Shown piece by piece: positions 1 to 9,110 of a DNA stretch of 64,000 bases. The translations under genes and the position numbers were made by a program. Positions within the stretch are counted from its first letter, which is position 1. Each line of letters opens with the position of its first letter. The stretch covers positions 46,119,611 to 46,183,610 of the forward strand of contig OX328127.1 in the NCBI GenBank assembly GCA_946811695.1. The letters are read 5' to 3'. Origin of the DNA: Gonocerus acuteangulatus. Lineage: Eukaryota > Arthropoda > Insecta > Hemiptera > Coreidae. Under the pieces are notes generated by a model, which did no database searches, was not told the origin of the DNA, and worked only from the letters and a program-made list of their open reading frames with translations.

Positions 1-360
1 ACGAAATTCTAATCATTAGGTCAGTTCTATTGCTTAAAATTTATTATTTTAATGCCTTTATAAAGTAATTGAATTTGATTTTTAGGTGGAGCAAAAAGTT
101 TAGAAAACGTTTATTAAGTTTTACGGAAGCGTAGACCACGTTGATCATAAACTTTTCTGAAAACTTCAAAAACAAAAGTGTGTTTTGCTCCATTCCTATT
201 TACGTTTTAGGCATTTAAAGGTACTTTTTGGAAAGAAAATTTAATCCTCTACAACGATTATACCAATTACTTTTTCCATTACGGACATACTTTCTGCGTT
301 ATTGGCAGAAAAGTGACAAAAAACAAGGGTTTTAACGGTTTTTGGCAATTTGTTACTCAT
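1..360. other. AT-rich sequence, nothing recognised
   Basis: No coding pattern, RNA gene or recognisable repeat was seen. Base composition matches the intergenic background of the window. Confidence 0.6.
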
Positions 361-617
361 TGGTGCGCTTTAGCGAACAAATGACCGATATAAAATCGAC
401 CTAAAGTTCAATTCTCTACAATAATCCGTCATAAAAATATCCCCCTTCCATTGAAGATTCCAGAGTTACGGTTGCTGGAGAAGACCTGGAGAAAGTTGAG
501 GGGTCGTGCATTGGGTCCAATGAATGTACATTCGACCACGTTAATACCCACCAAGTTTCGCTTTTAAATATCAAAAATTGTGGAAAAAAGGGGGGTGTCA
601 ATCGAGTTTTGAACACC

Positions 618-620
<3 letters not shown>
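361..620 (-). mobile_element. mariner-type element end
   Basis: Read on the minus strand this begins TACAGGGTGTTCAAAACTCG directly beside a TA microsatellite. Ends of this form, beginning at a TA dinucleotide, are typical of Tc1/mariner-type elements and their MITEs. The short minus-strand reading frame here has no transposase motif. The opposite end was not found, so this may be a solo or truncated end. Confidence 0.4.
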
Positions 621-676
<56 letters not shown>

Positions 677-694
677 TATGTATACATATATATA
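621..694. repeat. (TA)n microsatellite
   Basis: About 50 bp of pure TA followed by an interrupted TA/CATA stretch. It lies between two mariner-like ends. Confidence 0.95.
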
Positions 695-755
695 TGTTCC
701 CGTAAATGTCTAGTCAAATTGTGAGGGGTGATAGAGGACCCTTGGGGGAACAAAA

Positions 756-960
756 AGTCCGTCACGCAGGAGCTGCATAACTAAGCACTTTCCTCAGAAT
801 TTGGGTAGTGTAGATTGCTTTCCAGAACAATTTGCTTAAAATATCCTACATAAATAAAATAAAAACATGAATAGTTCTCTTTTAAATTTGTAATGAGTAA
901 CTGATCAATTAATAATTTGCTTCCAGAGTTATTTTTACAAATGGTACCTATTACACTACG
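756..960 (+). repeat. dispersed repeat family A, copy 1
   Basis: Begins GTCCGTCACGCAGGAGCTGC and continues into a block ending near AATTTGCTTCC. Diverged relatives lie at 38140-38222, 49320-49450, 49855-49890, 53685-53860, 54473-54610 and 57840-57965, on both strands. Nothing in it is coding. Confidence 0.65.
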
Positions 961-1082
961 TAATAAATACAAAAAACCTCATATTATCGTATTTTGATCT
1001 AACGCAGGAACAGGATACAGTCATCCTAGTGGTAGAAAGCGCTCCTTGCGGCGGCTTTGTGAACCTACGTCTGACGGGCTTT

Positions 1083-1550
1083 TCTATTGAAATATATTAC
1101 AAATTAAACCCCCGCTTTCCGATTGACCGATTCAGCTCATTTTTACAACACTTCTTTCTCATGAGTTACCCACGACGTATACCGTGTTTCGTTACAATAC
1201 AGCAGAAATTACGACCGGTATGAGTATATTAAGAATTTGGGTCAAGAGTAAACCCCCCCTTCTAATGAACCGATTTAGTTTATTTTTACAACACATATTT
1301 ACCTGTAGATTACCACTACGAATACCGAGTTTCGTCGAAATATACCAAAAATCACGGCTGGTAGTGGCGAATTGGTATTTTGGGTCCGGAGTAAACCCCC
1401 CCTTCTAATGAACCGATTTAGTTCATTTTTATATCTCACTTTTCTCTCTATATTACCACTACTAATACCAAGTTTCGTTGAAATATAACAAATATTACGG
1501 CTGACATAGTCAAATTAGTGTTTTGGGTTCGGGGTATACCAAGTTTCGTG
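1083..1550. repeat. tandem repeat, three units of about 144 bp
   Basis: The block AACCCCC...GAACCGATTTAG recurs near 1106, 1250 and 1393, each time followed by a stretch like ACCAAGTTTCGTNGAAATAT. Units are diverged. The text resembles internal repeats of arthropod non-autonomous transposons. Confidence 0.6.
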
Positions 1551-2303
1551 ACGAAAAAACACGTTGATAGAATTTTTAATTACCACAACAAAAACGCATG
1601 GGCTCACGAGAATCCCTGTGAGTTTCATAAGCGTAGCAATCAGTATCAATTCAAGGTAAAGCATTTGTTTTCTAAATATAAATACCTGTAAAAGTGTGTT
1701 CAAATGCGTGCGTGATCTAGGTAAAAATAATAATTTTTGAGGTTAATGTATAGTTGGGGATCCTTAATGGCCGCCTCCTGGACCCAGTATTAGGTACCTG
1801 AATTAATAAAATCAAAATAAATTTGTATTTTATTTACTGTTTCAGGCATTTTTTTTATGTTCGTGGAAGTAATTTTCTTTTCACAGATCCATGTTTTTTT
1901 TAAAACTTTTGTTTTAAAACCGTTCAAATACTTCAATACAGGGTTGTGATACATGAATGGAAAGATAATTAAATGGGGAAGTTTTTTTGAAACCCGGAAA
2001 TCTCTAATTCTGCCCATTGAGGAGTAACGCTGGAAAGAAATATCAAGAAAATGTCAGGAAATTTAGAATAGCTTTCTTTTGGTAAGATATACATACTTAC
2101 ATTCAATCATTTATACGTTTACTTCCAACTAGTCTTATAGTAAATTTACTCAGCTTTCGATTGGTTGCACTCCCTTTCTAGTAGAACCACTTGGGACGGA
2201 GCTACAACGATTATTTTTCCAAAAACCACGTTTGTCTCGATAAAACAATAAAACGACGATTTCTCCCTTATAGGTGAGAATTCGGGAAATCGTTATAGAA
2301 CAT
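1551..2303. other. interior of the 58-bp-TIR element, no gene
   Basis: AT-rich sequence with only short frames lacking any recognisable motif. Confidence 0.5.
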
Positions 2304-2363
2304 TTTTTGTTCCCCCAAGGGTCCTCTATCACCCCTCACAATTTGACTAGACATTTACGGGAC

Positions 2364-2368
<5 letters not shown>

Positions 2369-2430
<62 letters not shown>
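2369..2430. repeat. (TA)n microsatellite
   Basis: About 62 bp of uninterrupted TA, directly outside the right terminal inverted repeat of the preceding element. Confidence 0.95.
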
Positions 2431-2433
<3 letters not shown>

Positions 2434-2523
2434 AACGGGGGTCATTTTCGGAGTCTATTAGGTAAGATCGATAAAGATTTAAAAATATTTTTAAGTATTA
2501 GGAATGATATCGAAGTTGGTATC

Positions 2524-2805
2524 ATGGGCGTATAGGAATAGAAAATCATTTCGGGAGGGGCGGGTAACATTTGGGGGGGGGGGGGGGGGTAAGGCCTTTT
2601 CCAGGGTATGGAATACTAACAATTTAGAACTTGGAATAGTTTTAACCAACTAAAACGTTATAACACCAAGGTTCAAGTATTTTGTATAAACCAAGTGGTC
2701 TTAGTTAATTTATTTTTGAGGGTTTATGCCACATTATTACCAACTCAAAATTTCGTGGGAGGGGCGTCTGCAGACCTCTCAGGCCCCCCTTCCTATGCCC
2801 ATGGA
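2524..2805. mobile_element. MITE-like repeat with CATGGGC...ATAGGAA ends and a G run
   Basis: The left end reads CATGGGCGTATAGGAA and the right end, inverted, reads CATGGGCATAGGAAGG. The interior has a G run (about 2573-2590) and the block TTTTCCAGGGTATGGAATAC. The same block follows a second G run at 3741-3756, and a third inverted end of this family lies at 4690-4755. It is a non-coding, probably non-autonomous DNA transposon family; superfamily not assigned. Confidence 0.5.
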
Positions 2806-2811
2806 TGTTAC

Positions 2812-2909
2812 TAGGAAGGATATAAGAGGTGGAATTAGGAAGGGATTTAGAAGGAGGCATTAGGAAGGTTATCAGAGGTGGTATTAGGAAGGATATAAAA
2901 GGTAGTATA
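2812..2909. repeat. 24-bp minisatellite, four units
   Basis: Units start TAGGAAGG at 2812 and recur every 24-25 bp, ending in GGTGGWAT variants. Confidence 0.8.
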
Positions 2910-3310
2910 AGGGAAGAATAAATAATAAATAACTATGACATTGTTTAGTAATTTCATAAATAATGTATTTTACTGATTTAAGGATAAAGTTTTATTCTAT
3001 TATCACAAAATATTTTGGATAAGAATTATTAATTTGTTTTTTTAAATTTTACGTTCAAACAACAGTAATTCATTTAGCAAAAACAAAATATTTTAAAACT
3101 AATTTTTAATGTAATTTTTTTTTTTTTAAGTTCTATTCTTAACATTATTTTTTAATACAATGCAATAGCACTAACACAATATATAAATACTCAAAATAAT
3201 TTAAAATCATGTAATCTAATATTATATGTATATGTACATATGTATTTAAGTAAATAATAAAAACAAGCTTATATTAAGCATAATTTAATGTTAGTATGTA
3301 AACATATAGG
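2910..3310. other. AT-rich spacer
   Basis: Very AT-rich sequence with poly-A and poly-T tracts; no feature recognised. Confidence 0.5.
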
Positions 3311-3440
3311 CAATAAGGTAATATAATGCGATGTAATAATATATACATAAAAAAGAAGGTAATATAATGCAATGTAATAATATATACATAAAGAATAAGG
3401 TAATATAATGCAATGTAATAATATATACATAATATACATA
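3311..3440. repeat. 41-bp minisatellite, three units
   Basis: GTAATATAATGC recurs at 3318, 3359 and 3400, each followed by a near-identical ATGTAATAATATATACATAA block. It produces long, biologically meaningless tyrosine/leucine-rich frames. Confidence 0.85.
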
Positions 3441-3571
3441 TATAGGCAATAAGCTCATATAATGTTCTGTAATAACTATATAAAATATAAGGTGTACTTC
3501 GGCATAATGCAGAACACCAACAAATAAATAAACTAAAGAAATAACTAAATAATAAATAAAGAAACAACAAA

Positions 3572-3715
3572 ATACCTAAATCGATCTACTGCCTCTCTCA
3601 GAGTCTTCTTCTTGGATTTGACATCGTCAATCACATTTTTCAAAGCCTCTTTGGAATAAATACTGTTTTCCTTTAAGCCAAGAGGACGCGGGTATAATTG
3701 ATGCATGTCCGAACT
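3572..3715 (-). pseudogene. pipsqueak-type HTH remnant (pogo/CENP-B-like transposase exon)
   Basis: The minus-strand frame includes YSKEALKNVIDDVKSKKKT followed by LREAVDRF. This matches the psq helix-turn-helix pattern (Y-x-x-E-x-L-x-x-A-I-x-x-V-x-x-G-x-x-S-L-R-x-A-A-x-x-F) seen in pogo/Tigger-type transposases and in pipsqueak proteins. The motif is followed at once by a possible splice donor (TTTAG then GTATTT). The frame upstream runs into a G-run repeat, so the fragment is truncated and no DDE domain is present nearby. A domesticated psq exon is possible but unsupported. Confidence 0.5.
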
Positions 3716-3734
3716 CACCCCACGGGGCAGGGAA

Positions 3735-4755
3735 AATTTCGGGGGGGGGGGGGGGGCTGAGACCATTTCCAGGGTATGGAATACTAAAAATTTAGAGATT
3801 GGAATAGTTTTAGGCAACTAAAACGCTATTTTTATTTATTTTTTTTTTTGTGCATCTACGGTGAGTGGTCATTTGCACCTTAAAACGTTATTACACGTAA
3901 AATAAAATATGTATTATGAACTAAGTGATCTTATTTAATATATTTTTAAGGGTTTAATGACAAGTTTTTATCAAGGACCAAAATTAAATGTTTCCTAAAA
4001 ATGATTTAATTAAAAAAATGAAAATTACTTCATAATTTATATTTTTAAAATTAATAATTAACTGTTATGAAATAATTTTTATTTTTAAGTTCTTAAAATA
4101 AAAATTATTGGAAAATTGTTTTAAAAAAATAATGAAATATATCAATTACGATGGAATTTTTATTTATAATTCACAATAATAAAAATTAAAGGTAAAGTGA
4201 AACTCATTTATTAAATATCTCTTATCCTCGGAATAAATCAATAAATACTTGATTTGAAACCTTTTGATTAATAGAAGTTATTTGCTTATGTCAGTGAATC
4301 AAAGTTCCTCTAAATCCAATTGATTTGTATGAGTATATATTGTATATTATAGACTTCGTTTTTGTGCATTACTTTCTATTTATTATAGCATTAATTTTTT
4401 TTTATTATTTAAAATAATGTTTAAAGTTAAAGTAAAAAAAAAAAGGTTATTAAAAATTGTTATAAAAAAATGTCGAAATAACATTATTCAAATAATTTTT
4501 ATTTTTAAGGTTTTGAAATAAAAATTATTAAACTTTTTTTTTTAAATAGTAAAATATAATATATTTTATATCTAATTGATATTATCAATTACGATGGAAT
4601 TTCTATTTTTATTTCCTAATAATAAAAATTAAAGGTTAAGTGAAACTCATTTGAAATAAAAATAGTTATTTTCGGTCTCTGGTTATTACCATGAAATCAA
4701 AATTCCGGGAGGGGCTGCAGCCCCTAAGCCCCCCCCCTTATATACGCCCATATAA
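3735..4755. repeat. G-run repeat family fragments with internal direct repeat
   Basis: Starts with a second copy of the G-run plus CCAGGGTATGGAATAC block and ends with an inverted ATGGGCGTATATAAGG terminus. Inside, 4063-4205 and 4480-4645 are a diverged direct repeat sharing AATTACGATGGAATTT and AAATTAAAGGT. No coding capacity is visible. Confidence 0.45.
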
Positions 4756-4990
4756 ACAATATGAAAAATTAGGGTTTAATTACATACACAGACGTTTCAT
4801 CATCTACGAAAATCAAGGGAATTACAACTCACCTTAAAATATTCGTTACTCACTTCAAAGTGTTCTCAGGGCGATTTCGGCTTAAATATATAGGAAAAAT
4901 GGAATATCGGTCGTATTTGTCGAACCAATTATGACCTTAATGAAAAAACTTGCTCAAGGTCACGTGATTTCCTGCGCTATGCGTCCGAAC
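4756..4990. other. left flank of the 160-bp array
   Basis: Single-copy sequence that does not match the array unit. Nothing else was recognised. Confidence 0.5.
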
Positions 4991-4995
4991 TCGTG

Positions 4996-6200
4996 GCGTA
5001 ATATTATGCTTGCACAGCCACGTTTTCTCGGAAACGGCTGGAGCGACAAATTCGTGATTGGTGTCATTCTAGAGCAACAAATTAGCAACAAATTCTCGTA
5101 CCAATCTGAATTTCGTCAGACAATTAGATCAAAAGTTACGGGGGTGGCTGTGCTGGCGTAATATTACGCTAGCACAGCCACGTTTTCTCGGTAACGGCTG
5201 GAGCGACAAATTCGTGATTGGTGTCATTCTAGAGCAACAAATTAGCAACAAATTCTCGTACCAATCTGAATTTCGTCAGACAATTAGATCAAAAGTTACG
5301 GGGGTGGCTGTGCTGGCGTAATATTACGCTAGCACAGCCACGTTTTCTCGGTAACGGCTGGAGCGACAAATTCGTGATTGGTGTCATTCTAGAGCAACAA
5401 ATTAGCAACAAATTCTCGTACCAATCTGAATTTCGTCAGACAATTAGATCAAAAGTTACGGGGGTGGCTGTGCTGGCGTAATATTACGCTAGCACAGCCA
5501 CGTTTTCTCGGAAACGGCAGGAGCGACAAATTCGTGATTGGTGTCATTCTAGAGCAACAAATTAGCAACAAATTCTCGTACCAATCTGAATTTCGTCAGA
5601 CAATTAGATCAAAAGTTACAGGGGTGGCTGTGCTGGCGTAATATTACGGTAGCACAGCCACGTTTTCTCGGAAACGGCTGGAGCGACAAATTCGTGATTG
5701 GTGTCATTCTAGAGCAACAAATTAGCAACAAATTCTCGTACCAATCTGAATTTCGTCAGACAATTAGATCAAAAGTTACAGGGGTGGCTGTGCTGGCGTA
5801 ATATTACGCTAGCACAGCCACGTTTTCTCGGAAACGGCTGGAGCGACAAATTCGTGATTGGTGTCATTCTAGAGCAACAAATTCTCGTACCAATCTGAAT
5901 TTCGTCAGACAATTAGATCAAAAGTTACGGGGGTGGCTGTGCTGGCGTAATATTACGCTAGCACAGCCACGTTTTCTCGGAAACGGCTGGAGCGACAAAT
6001 TCGTGATTGGTGTCATTCTAGAGCAACAAATTAGCAACAAATTCTCGTACCAATCTGAATTTCGTCAGACAATTAGATCAAAAGTTACGGGGGTGGCTGT
6101 GCTGGCGTAATATTACGCTAGCACAGCCACGTTTTCTCGGAAACGGCTGGAGCGACAAATTTGAAAATAGTGTAACAAATTAGCAACAAATTACTGAGTA
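4996..6200. repeat. 160-bp tandem array, each unit with a CRESS-type origin stem-loop
   Basis: Seven consecutive nonanucleotides TAATATTAC occur at 5159, 5319, 5479, 5639, 5799, 5948 and 6108, preceded by a variant TAATATTAT at 4999. Spacing is 160 bp except one 149-bp step. In each canonical unit the octamer TAATATTA is a loop between arms GGTGGCTGTGCTGGCG and CGCTAGCACAGCCACG, which pair over 16 bp apart from one G-T wobble; one unit (5639) has a changed base in the 3-prime arm. About 100 bp from the stem lie repeats of the form GAGCGACAAATT and AGCAACAAATT twice in tandem. Known CRESS-DNA replicons use this nonanucleotide at a hairpin tip as the Rep nick site, with nearby iterons as Rep-binding sites. 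No Rep-like frame is present, so function is inferred from structure only. It could instead be an unrelated satellite. Confidence 0.75.
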
Positions 6201-6428
6201 TGTTAGAAGTTGGGGTTGCAATGTTGCTGTTCCAGCGTAATAGGGCTATTGTCAACTGAAAAATTGCCATTGCCTCTTTCGTAAAAACAGGGTTTTCCAC
6301 GCCTGTTTCTTCTCTTTGAGCGGGTTTCAAATGCGATCGTAATCTTCCAATGATTCTAACTATATATAATAATAATACTAAGTCTGAGAGCTTCCAAACT
6401 TTACAACCACATTAAATGCCGTTGTTGT
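6201..6428. other. right flank of the 160-bp array
   Basis: The array fades near 6165-6200, where a decayed AACAAATTAGCAACAAATTA stretch persists. A short minus-strand frame crosses the boundary but matches no family I know. Confidence 0.5.
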
Positions 6429-6473
6429 GTATCCGTTCCTTATAGTCAGGAACGGACTATAAGGAACGGATAC
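6429..6473. repeat. perfect 19-bp inverted repeat with 7-nt loop
   Basis: Arms GTATCCGTTCCTTATAGTC (6429-6447) and its exact complement (6455-6473) enclose loop AGGAACG, which itself repeats part of the arm. It may be a small foldback or a regulatory hairpin. Confidence 0.7.
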
Positions 6474-7831
6474 AGTAACATGTATGATATGTACAGATAC
6501 ATATCAGGCTTCCCCTTAAACATAAATTTTGCTACATGGCCTATAACATGGTGTTTTCTATCACAGAACATTCCCCCGAAAGATAATCCCTTGACTACTT
6601 TACAATCATTGTGCATTAATCCGAGATTTAAGGGCAAATGTTCTAATATACAAAATGCCATAAGAGCCATTTAAGGCAATGAAAGCCATTTAAATACGTT
6701 TTTCAGACAATTCACGTCTTTATTCTATTTGCCTTGAGATAAAGTAGTTTGTGAAGTTTCGCGAATATCCGAGTTTGGGTACTATTTTGGGTATTGGAAA
6801 TAAAAGAGCATTTTTCATCTTCATCACTACGGCATTGTCTCATTGCTTAAAAATCTTGAGATAAATAAATTACTAACATTCTCCAAGATGTTATTGACCA
6901 TTCTAATACGTTGCTTTTAGGCTTATTGAGAAGTGTGACGAACAAACCTTTTATGAGAATAAAGTCACCTTCACCTGAGGTATACGTCCTACTAAAATAA
7001 CACAATTGACTATTTTTCTCAAAGATTTCCCCAACATGGTGCCGAAACAACTTAAATAGTAAAAGCAACTTATTTCGCAGAATTTAGCCAGCCAGTTTTT
7101 AGGATGTCTAAGTGGACTACGCTGCGGTGGTGGTGTTGTCTGGACGAGACCATAATACACCCCAAAAAATCTTCTCAAACTATATGGCACCCAACCGAGT
7201 GTCCGCCAAAAGCTTCGACGGGTGGACGATGTTTGGAGTTAAGGGTAGCTACATTAGACAAACTAATCTGCCGGAAGCTGCTTGAGAGCCCTATTATGCG
7301 TTGCGCTCCGATTGTTCAAGAGTATGCCAGAGGAATGAGGTTTAAGGTTTGACGAGAACTTCCAGCTTTTATTAATGCGAGCGAAAATTCTTGGGGTTTA
7401 CTCCTTTAAAACGCCCCCTCCTTTAGAGCCCCTGACTGTAAAGTGTAGATATTAAAAAAGCTTAAGAGACGGAGGTACGGCGGGAGTGTTTGAGGGGTAG
7501 TTGAAGATGTAAAAATAACAATGGGTCCTTCCATTAGTGGCCAGCCTCCCCCTGTTTACTCATCATCTCAACCCCGTTCCCACGAGCAACCACTATTCCC
7601 CACTCAGCAACATCTTAAGACTTGTTCTTTTAACTTTTGTTTCGTCTTTCGTTTCCTTTCTGTGTTTCGCTCTTTTAGCCAGAGGTTAAAATTTGTTAAA
7701 TACCTTTTCACAGCACCGAGGTTAGTAACCTCGGTTTTACCTTTTATCATTAATTTCTCTATTTTATTTATAGTCCAGTGCTAAAAGCTGTTAAAACAAG
7801 ACGCCTTTTGTTTCTGAAATATTAACATAAG
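6474..7831. other. unannotated 1.4-kb stretch
   Basis: Several 60-90-codon frames lie here on both strands, but they overlap one another, lack recognisable motifs, and none was matched to a family. One 10-bp perfect inverted repeat (ACCGAGGTTA, one base, TAACCTCGGT) occurs at 7715-7735. Confidence 0.5.
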
Positions 7832-8447
7832 GCTGAGTTTACACCTGACACTTCTCGCAGGAAATATATCCCAGGTGTCGGATAGATATTCCCTTGAATG
7901 TTTACATACTGACAGAAATAGCTAGACATTTATGTCATGGATATGTATTCGACGGTTCTGGGTTTGTTAAAATTTGCGATAAATGTACGCCCCTCCGGGG
8001 TCTCCCGTGGTCTAGTGGCTAGCGCGCTGGATTCATAAGCGGGAGATGGTGGGTTCGATCCCCACCGGCGGCAGGAATTTTCTCATCTCAGGGCTCGCTG
8101 AGAAAATTCCTGGCTGCACCCTGGAGGCCGGCGCTAATGGCCACGATTTGTCGATGCGCCGGAAAAAAAATGTACGCCCGTTTGCACACATACATTTGTC
8201 GTACATAATCAGTATTTACACCATTTAGTACAGAAGTGTCGACAATATAGTAAGTAGCCAAGATATTTATCTCTGACATTAAATTCTTCTCTTTATAAAC
8301 AGTGTTTACACATGATGCTATTGATGTGTCGACCCATATAGCTTGTGATAGAAATATATATCTCAGACAGAAATTGTTTGCAGTTTACATTAGTCAAAAT
8401 TTCTGTCTGACATAAATATCCTACTATAACTATCAGGTGTAAACGCA
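7832..8447. mobile_element. MITE-like element with 12-bp terminal inverted repeats
   Basis: GTTTACACCTGA at 7837-7848 is the exact inverse of TCAGGTGTAAAC at 8433-8444. Related text (GTTTACACATGATG) and an inverted pair around ATTTCTGTCTGA occur inside. A SINE is nested at 7993-8170, so the original element was about 430 bp. No coding capacity. Superfamily uncertain. Confidence 0.45.
7993..8170 (+). mobile_element. full-length tRNA-derived SINE with target-site duplication
   Basis: The head is tRNA-like: box A region TGGTCTAGTGGCTAGCGCGC, a CAT triplet at the anticodon position, and box B GGTTCGATCCC. The body contains an inverted pair around AGGAATTTTCTC and GAGAAAATTCCT. The 3-prime module is closed by CCGGCGC and GCGCCGG and is followed by an A tail. 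The 12-bp duplication AAATGTACGCCC flanks it at 7981-7992 and 8168-8179. The 3-prime module resembles that of the 5S-derived SINEs at 46416 and 56519. A functional tRNA is unlikely because the head runs straight into the SINE body. Confidence 0.85.
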
Positions 8448-8825
8448 TAAGCATGCATTTGGATATTTCCAAGAATTTATTTACTTCTTTAGAATAATTG
8501 CAAAGTTGTAGAACGAACAAATTTGCGTGTTTAGAGACCTTAACTCATGGGAGGGGAGACAATTTCGTACCCATGGCCATCAGACCTCCTTCAAAAGCTA
8601 GACAAGAAACAATTTTATTTTAACCAATACAAGCGTTTTATGCAAAACGAACCTGCATTTTTTTTTCAAGTGAAATTTATAGATTTAAAGTATCCAGGTA
8701 AAGTCTGTTTTTTTTTTTTTTTTGTTTTGTTTTTAGTCGAGACATTTTTATTTGTCCTAGTTATTAAAAGACTGAACTGCTGGAGGCTGGAAGAGTTTTA
8801 TGGTATTTTCGCACTAGCTTTTCCA
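8448..8825 (+). other. spacer with a weak candidate exon
   Basis: A plus-strand frame opens at 8547 (ATGGGAGG) and reaches a good splice-donor-like site near 8698 (TATCCAG then GTAAAG) before a T-rich run. The roughly 50 residues match no family I recognise. It could be chance. Confidence 0.2.
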
Positions 8826-9110
8826 TGTAAGTGAAAAATGGATCAATTCTCTGTGAATCTGGCTGCTCCTTGCGAATCGAGCATTGGCCACTATTCGGTG
8901 TACATTGTTTTCAAATGTTTCTTGACGTTTTAATCGTGTGTTACTGGCATCTAACCAGACTGGGCATGCGTACGTTAGTATGCGTAGCATCTTTCGATTA
9001 GTATAACAGTGTAATACAGTTGTATTTTAGGGGAGTTTTTCTATTTATTAATGGATAAATTTTTAACAGTCGTGTGTGAGCTCCTTCTAGTTTTTTTTTG
9101 TGAATGTGGC
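8826..9110 (-). pseudogene. Jockey/I-group LINE reverse transcriptase C-terminal fragment
   Basis: With frame changes, the minus strand encodes a stretch like INRKTPLKYNCITLLY, then LTYACPVWLDASNTRLKR and NNVHRIVANARFARSSQIHR. This is the post-RT region of Jockey-type ORF2, where L-Y-K-x-x-I-R-P-x-x-x-Y-x-x-P-V-W is conserved. Several indels and stops show it is dead. It is not part of the Jockey copy at 58.4 kb. Confidence 0.6.

Larger units (their letters stand above)
699..2361. mobile_element. 1.66-kb element with perfect 58-bp terminal inverted repeats
   Basis: Positions 699-756 and 2304-2361 are exact reverse complements (58 of 58). Beyond the right repeat the sequence continues outward as GACACCC into TATA; read inward this is the mariner-like terminus GGGTGTCCCG next to a TA target. 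The left end has lost those outermost bases and joins a TA run directly. No transposase frame is present inside. The interior holds a dispersed repeat (756-960) and a three-unit tandem repeat (1083-1550). It is best read as a non-autonomous mariner-type element, or as two inverted MITEs. Confidence 0.55.

Noticed and set aside
3274..3570. Tyrosine/leucine-rich 98-codon frame
   Set aside because: It is a translation of a 41-bp minisatellite and AT-rich flank.
5011..5161. 76-codon frame across the first array unit
   Set aside because: It is a by-product of repeat sequence without stops and has no recognisable motif.
4996..6200. CRISPR-like reading of the 160-bp array
   Set aside because: The units are contiguous 160-bp copies without variable spacers, and the context is an animal genome.
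6118..6330. Minus-strand frame at the array edge as a possible Rep gene
   Set aside because: Only 70 codons, half of them array sequence, with none of the rolling-circle motifs or a helicase Walker motif.
8005..8076. Functional tRNA-Met gene
   Set aside because: The cloverleaf-like region is the head of a SINE with an A tail and target duplication.
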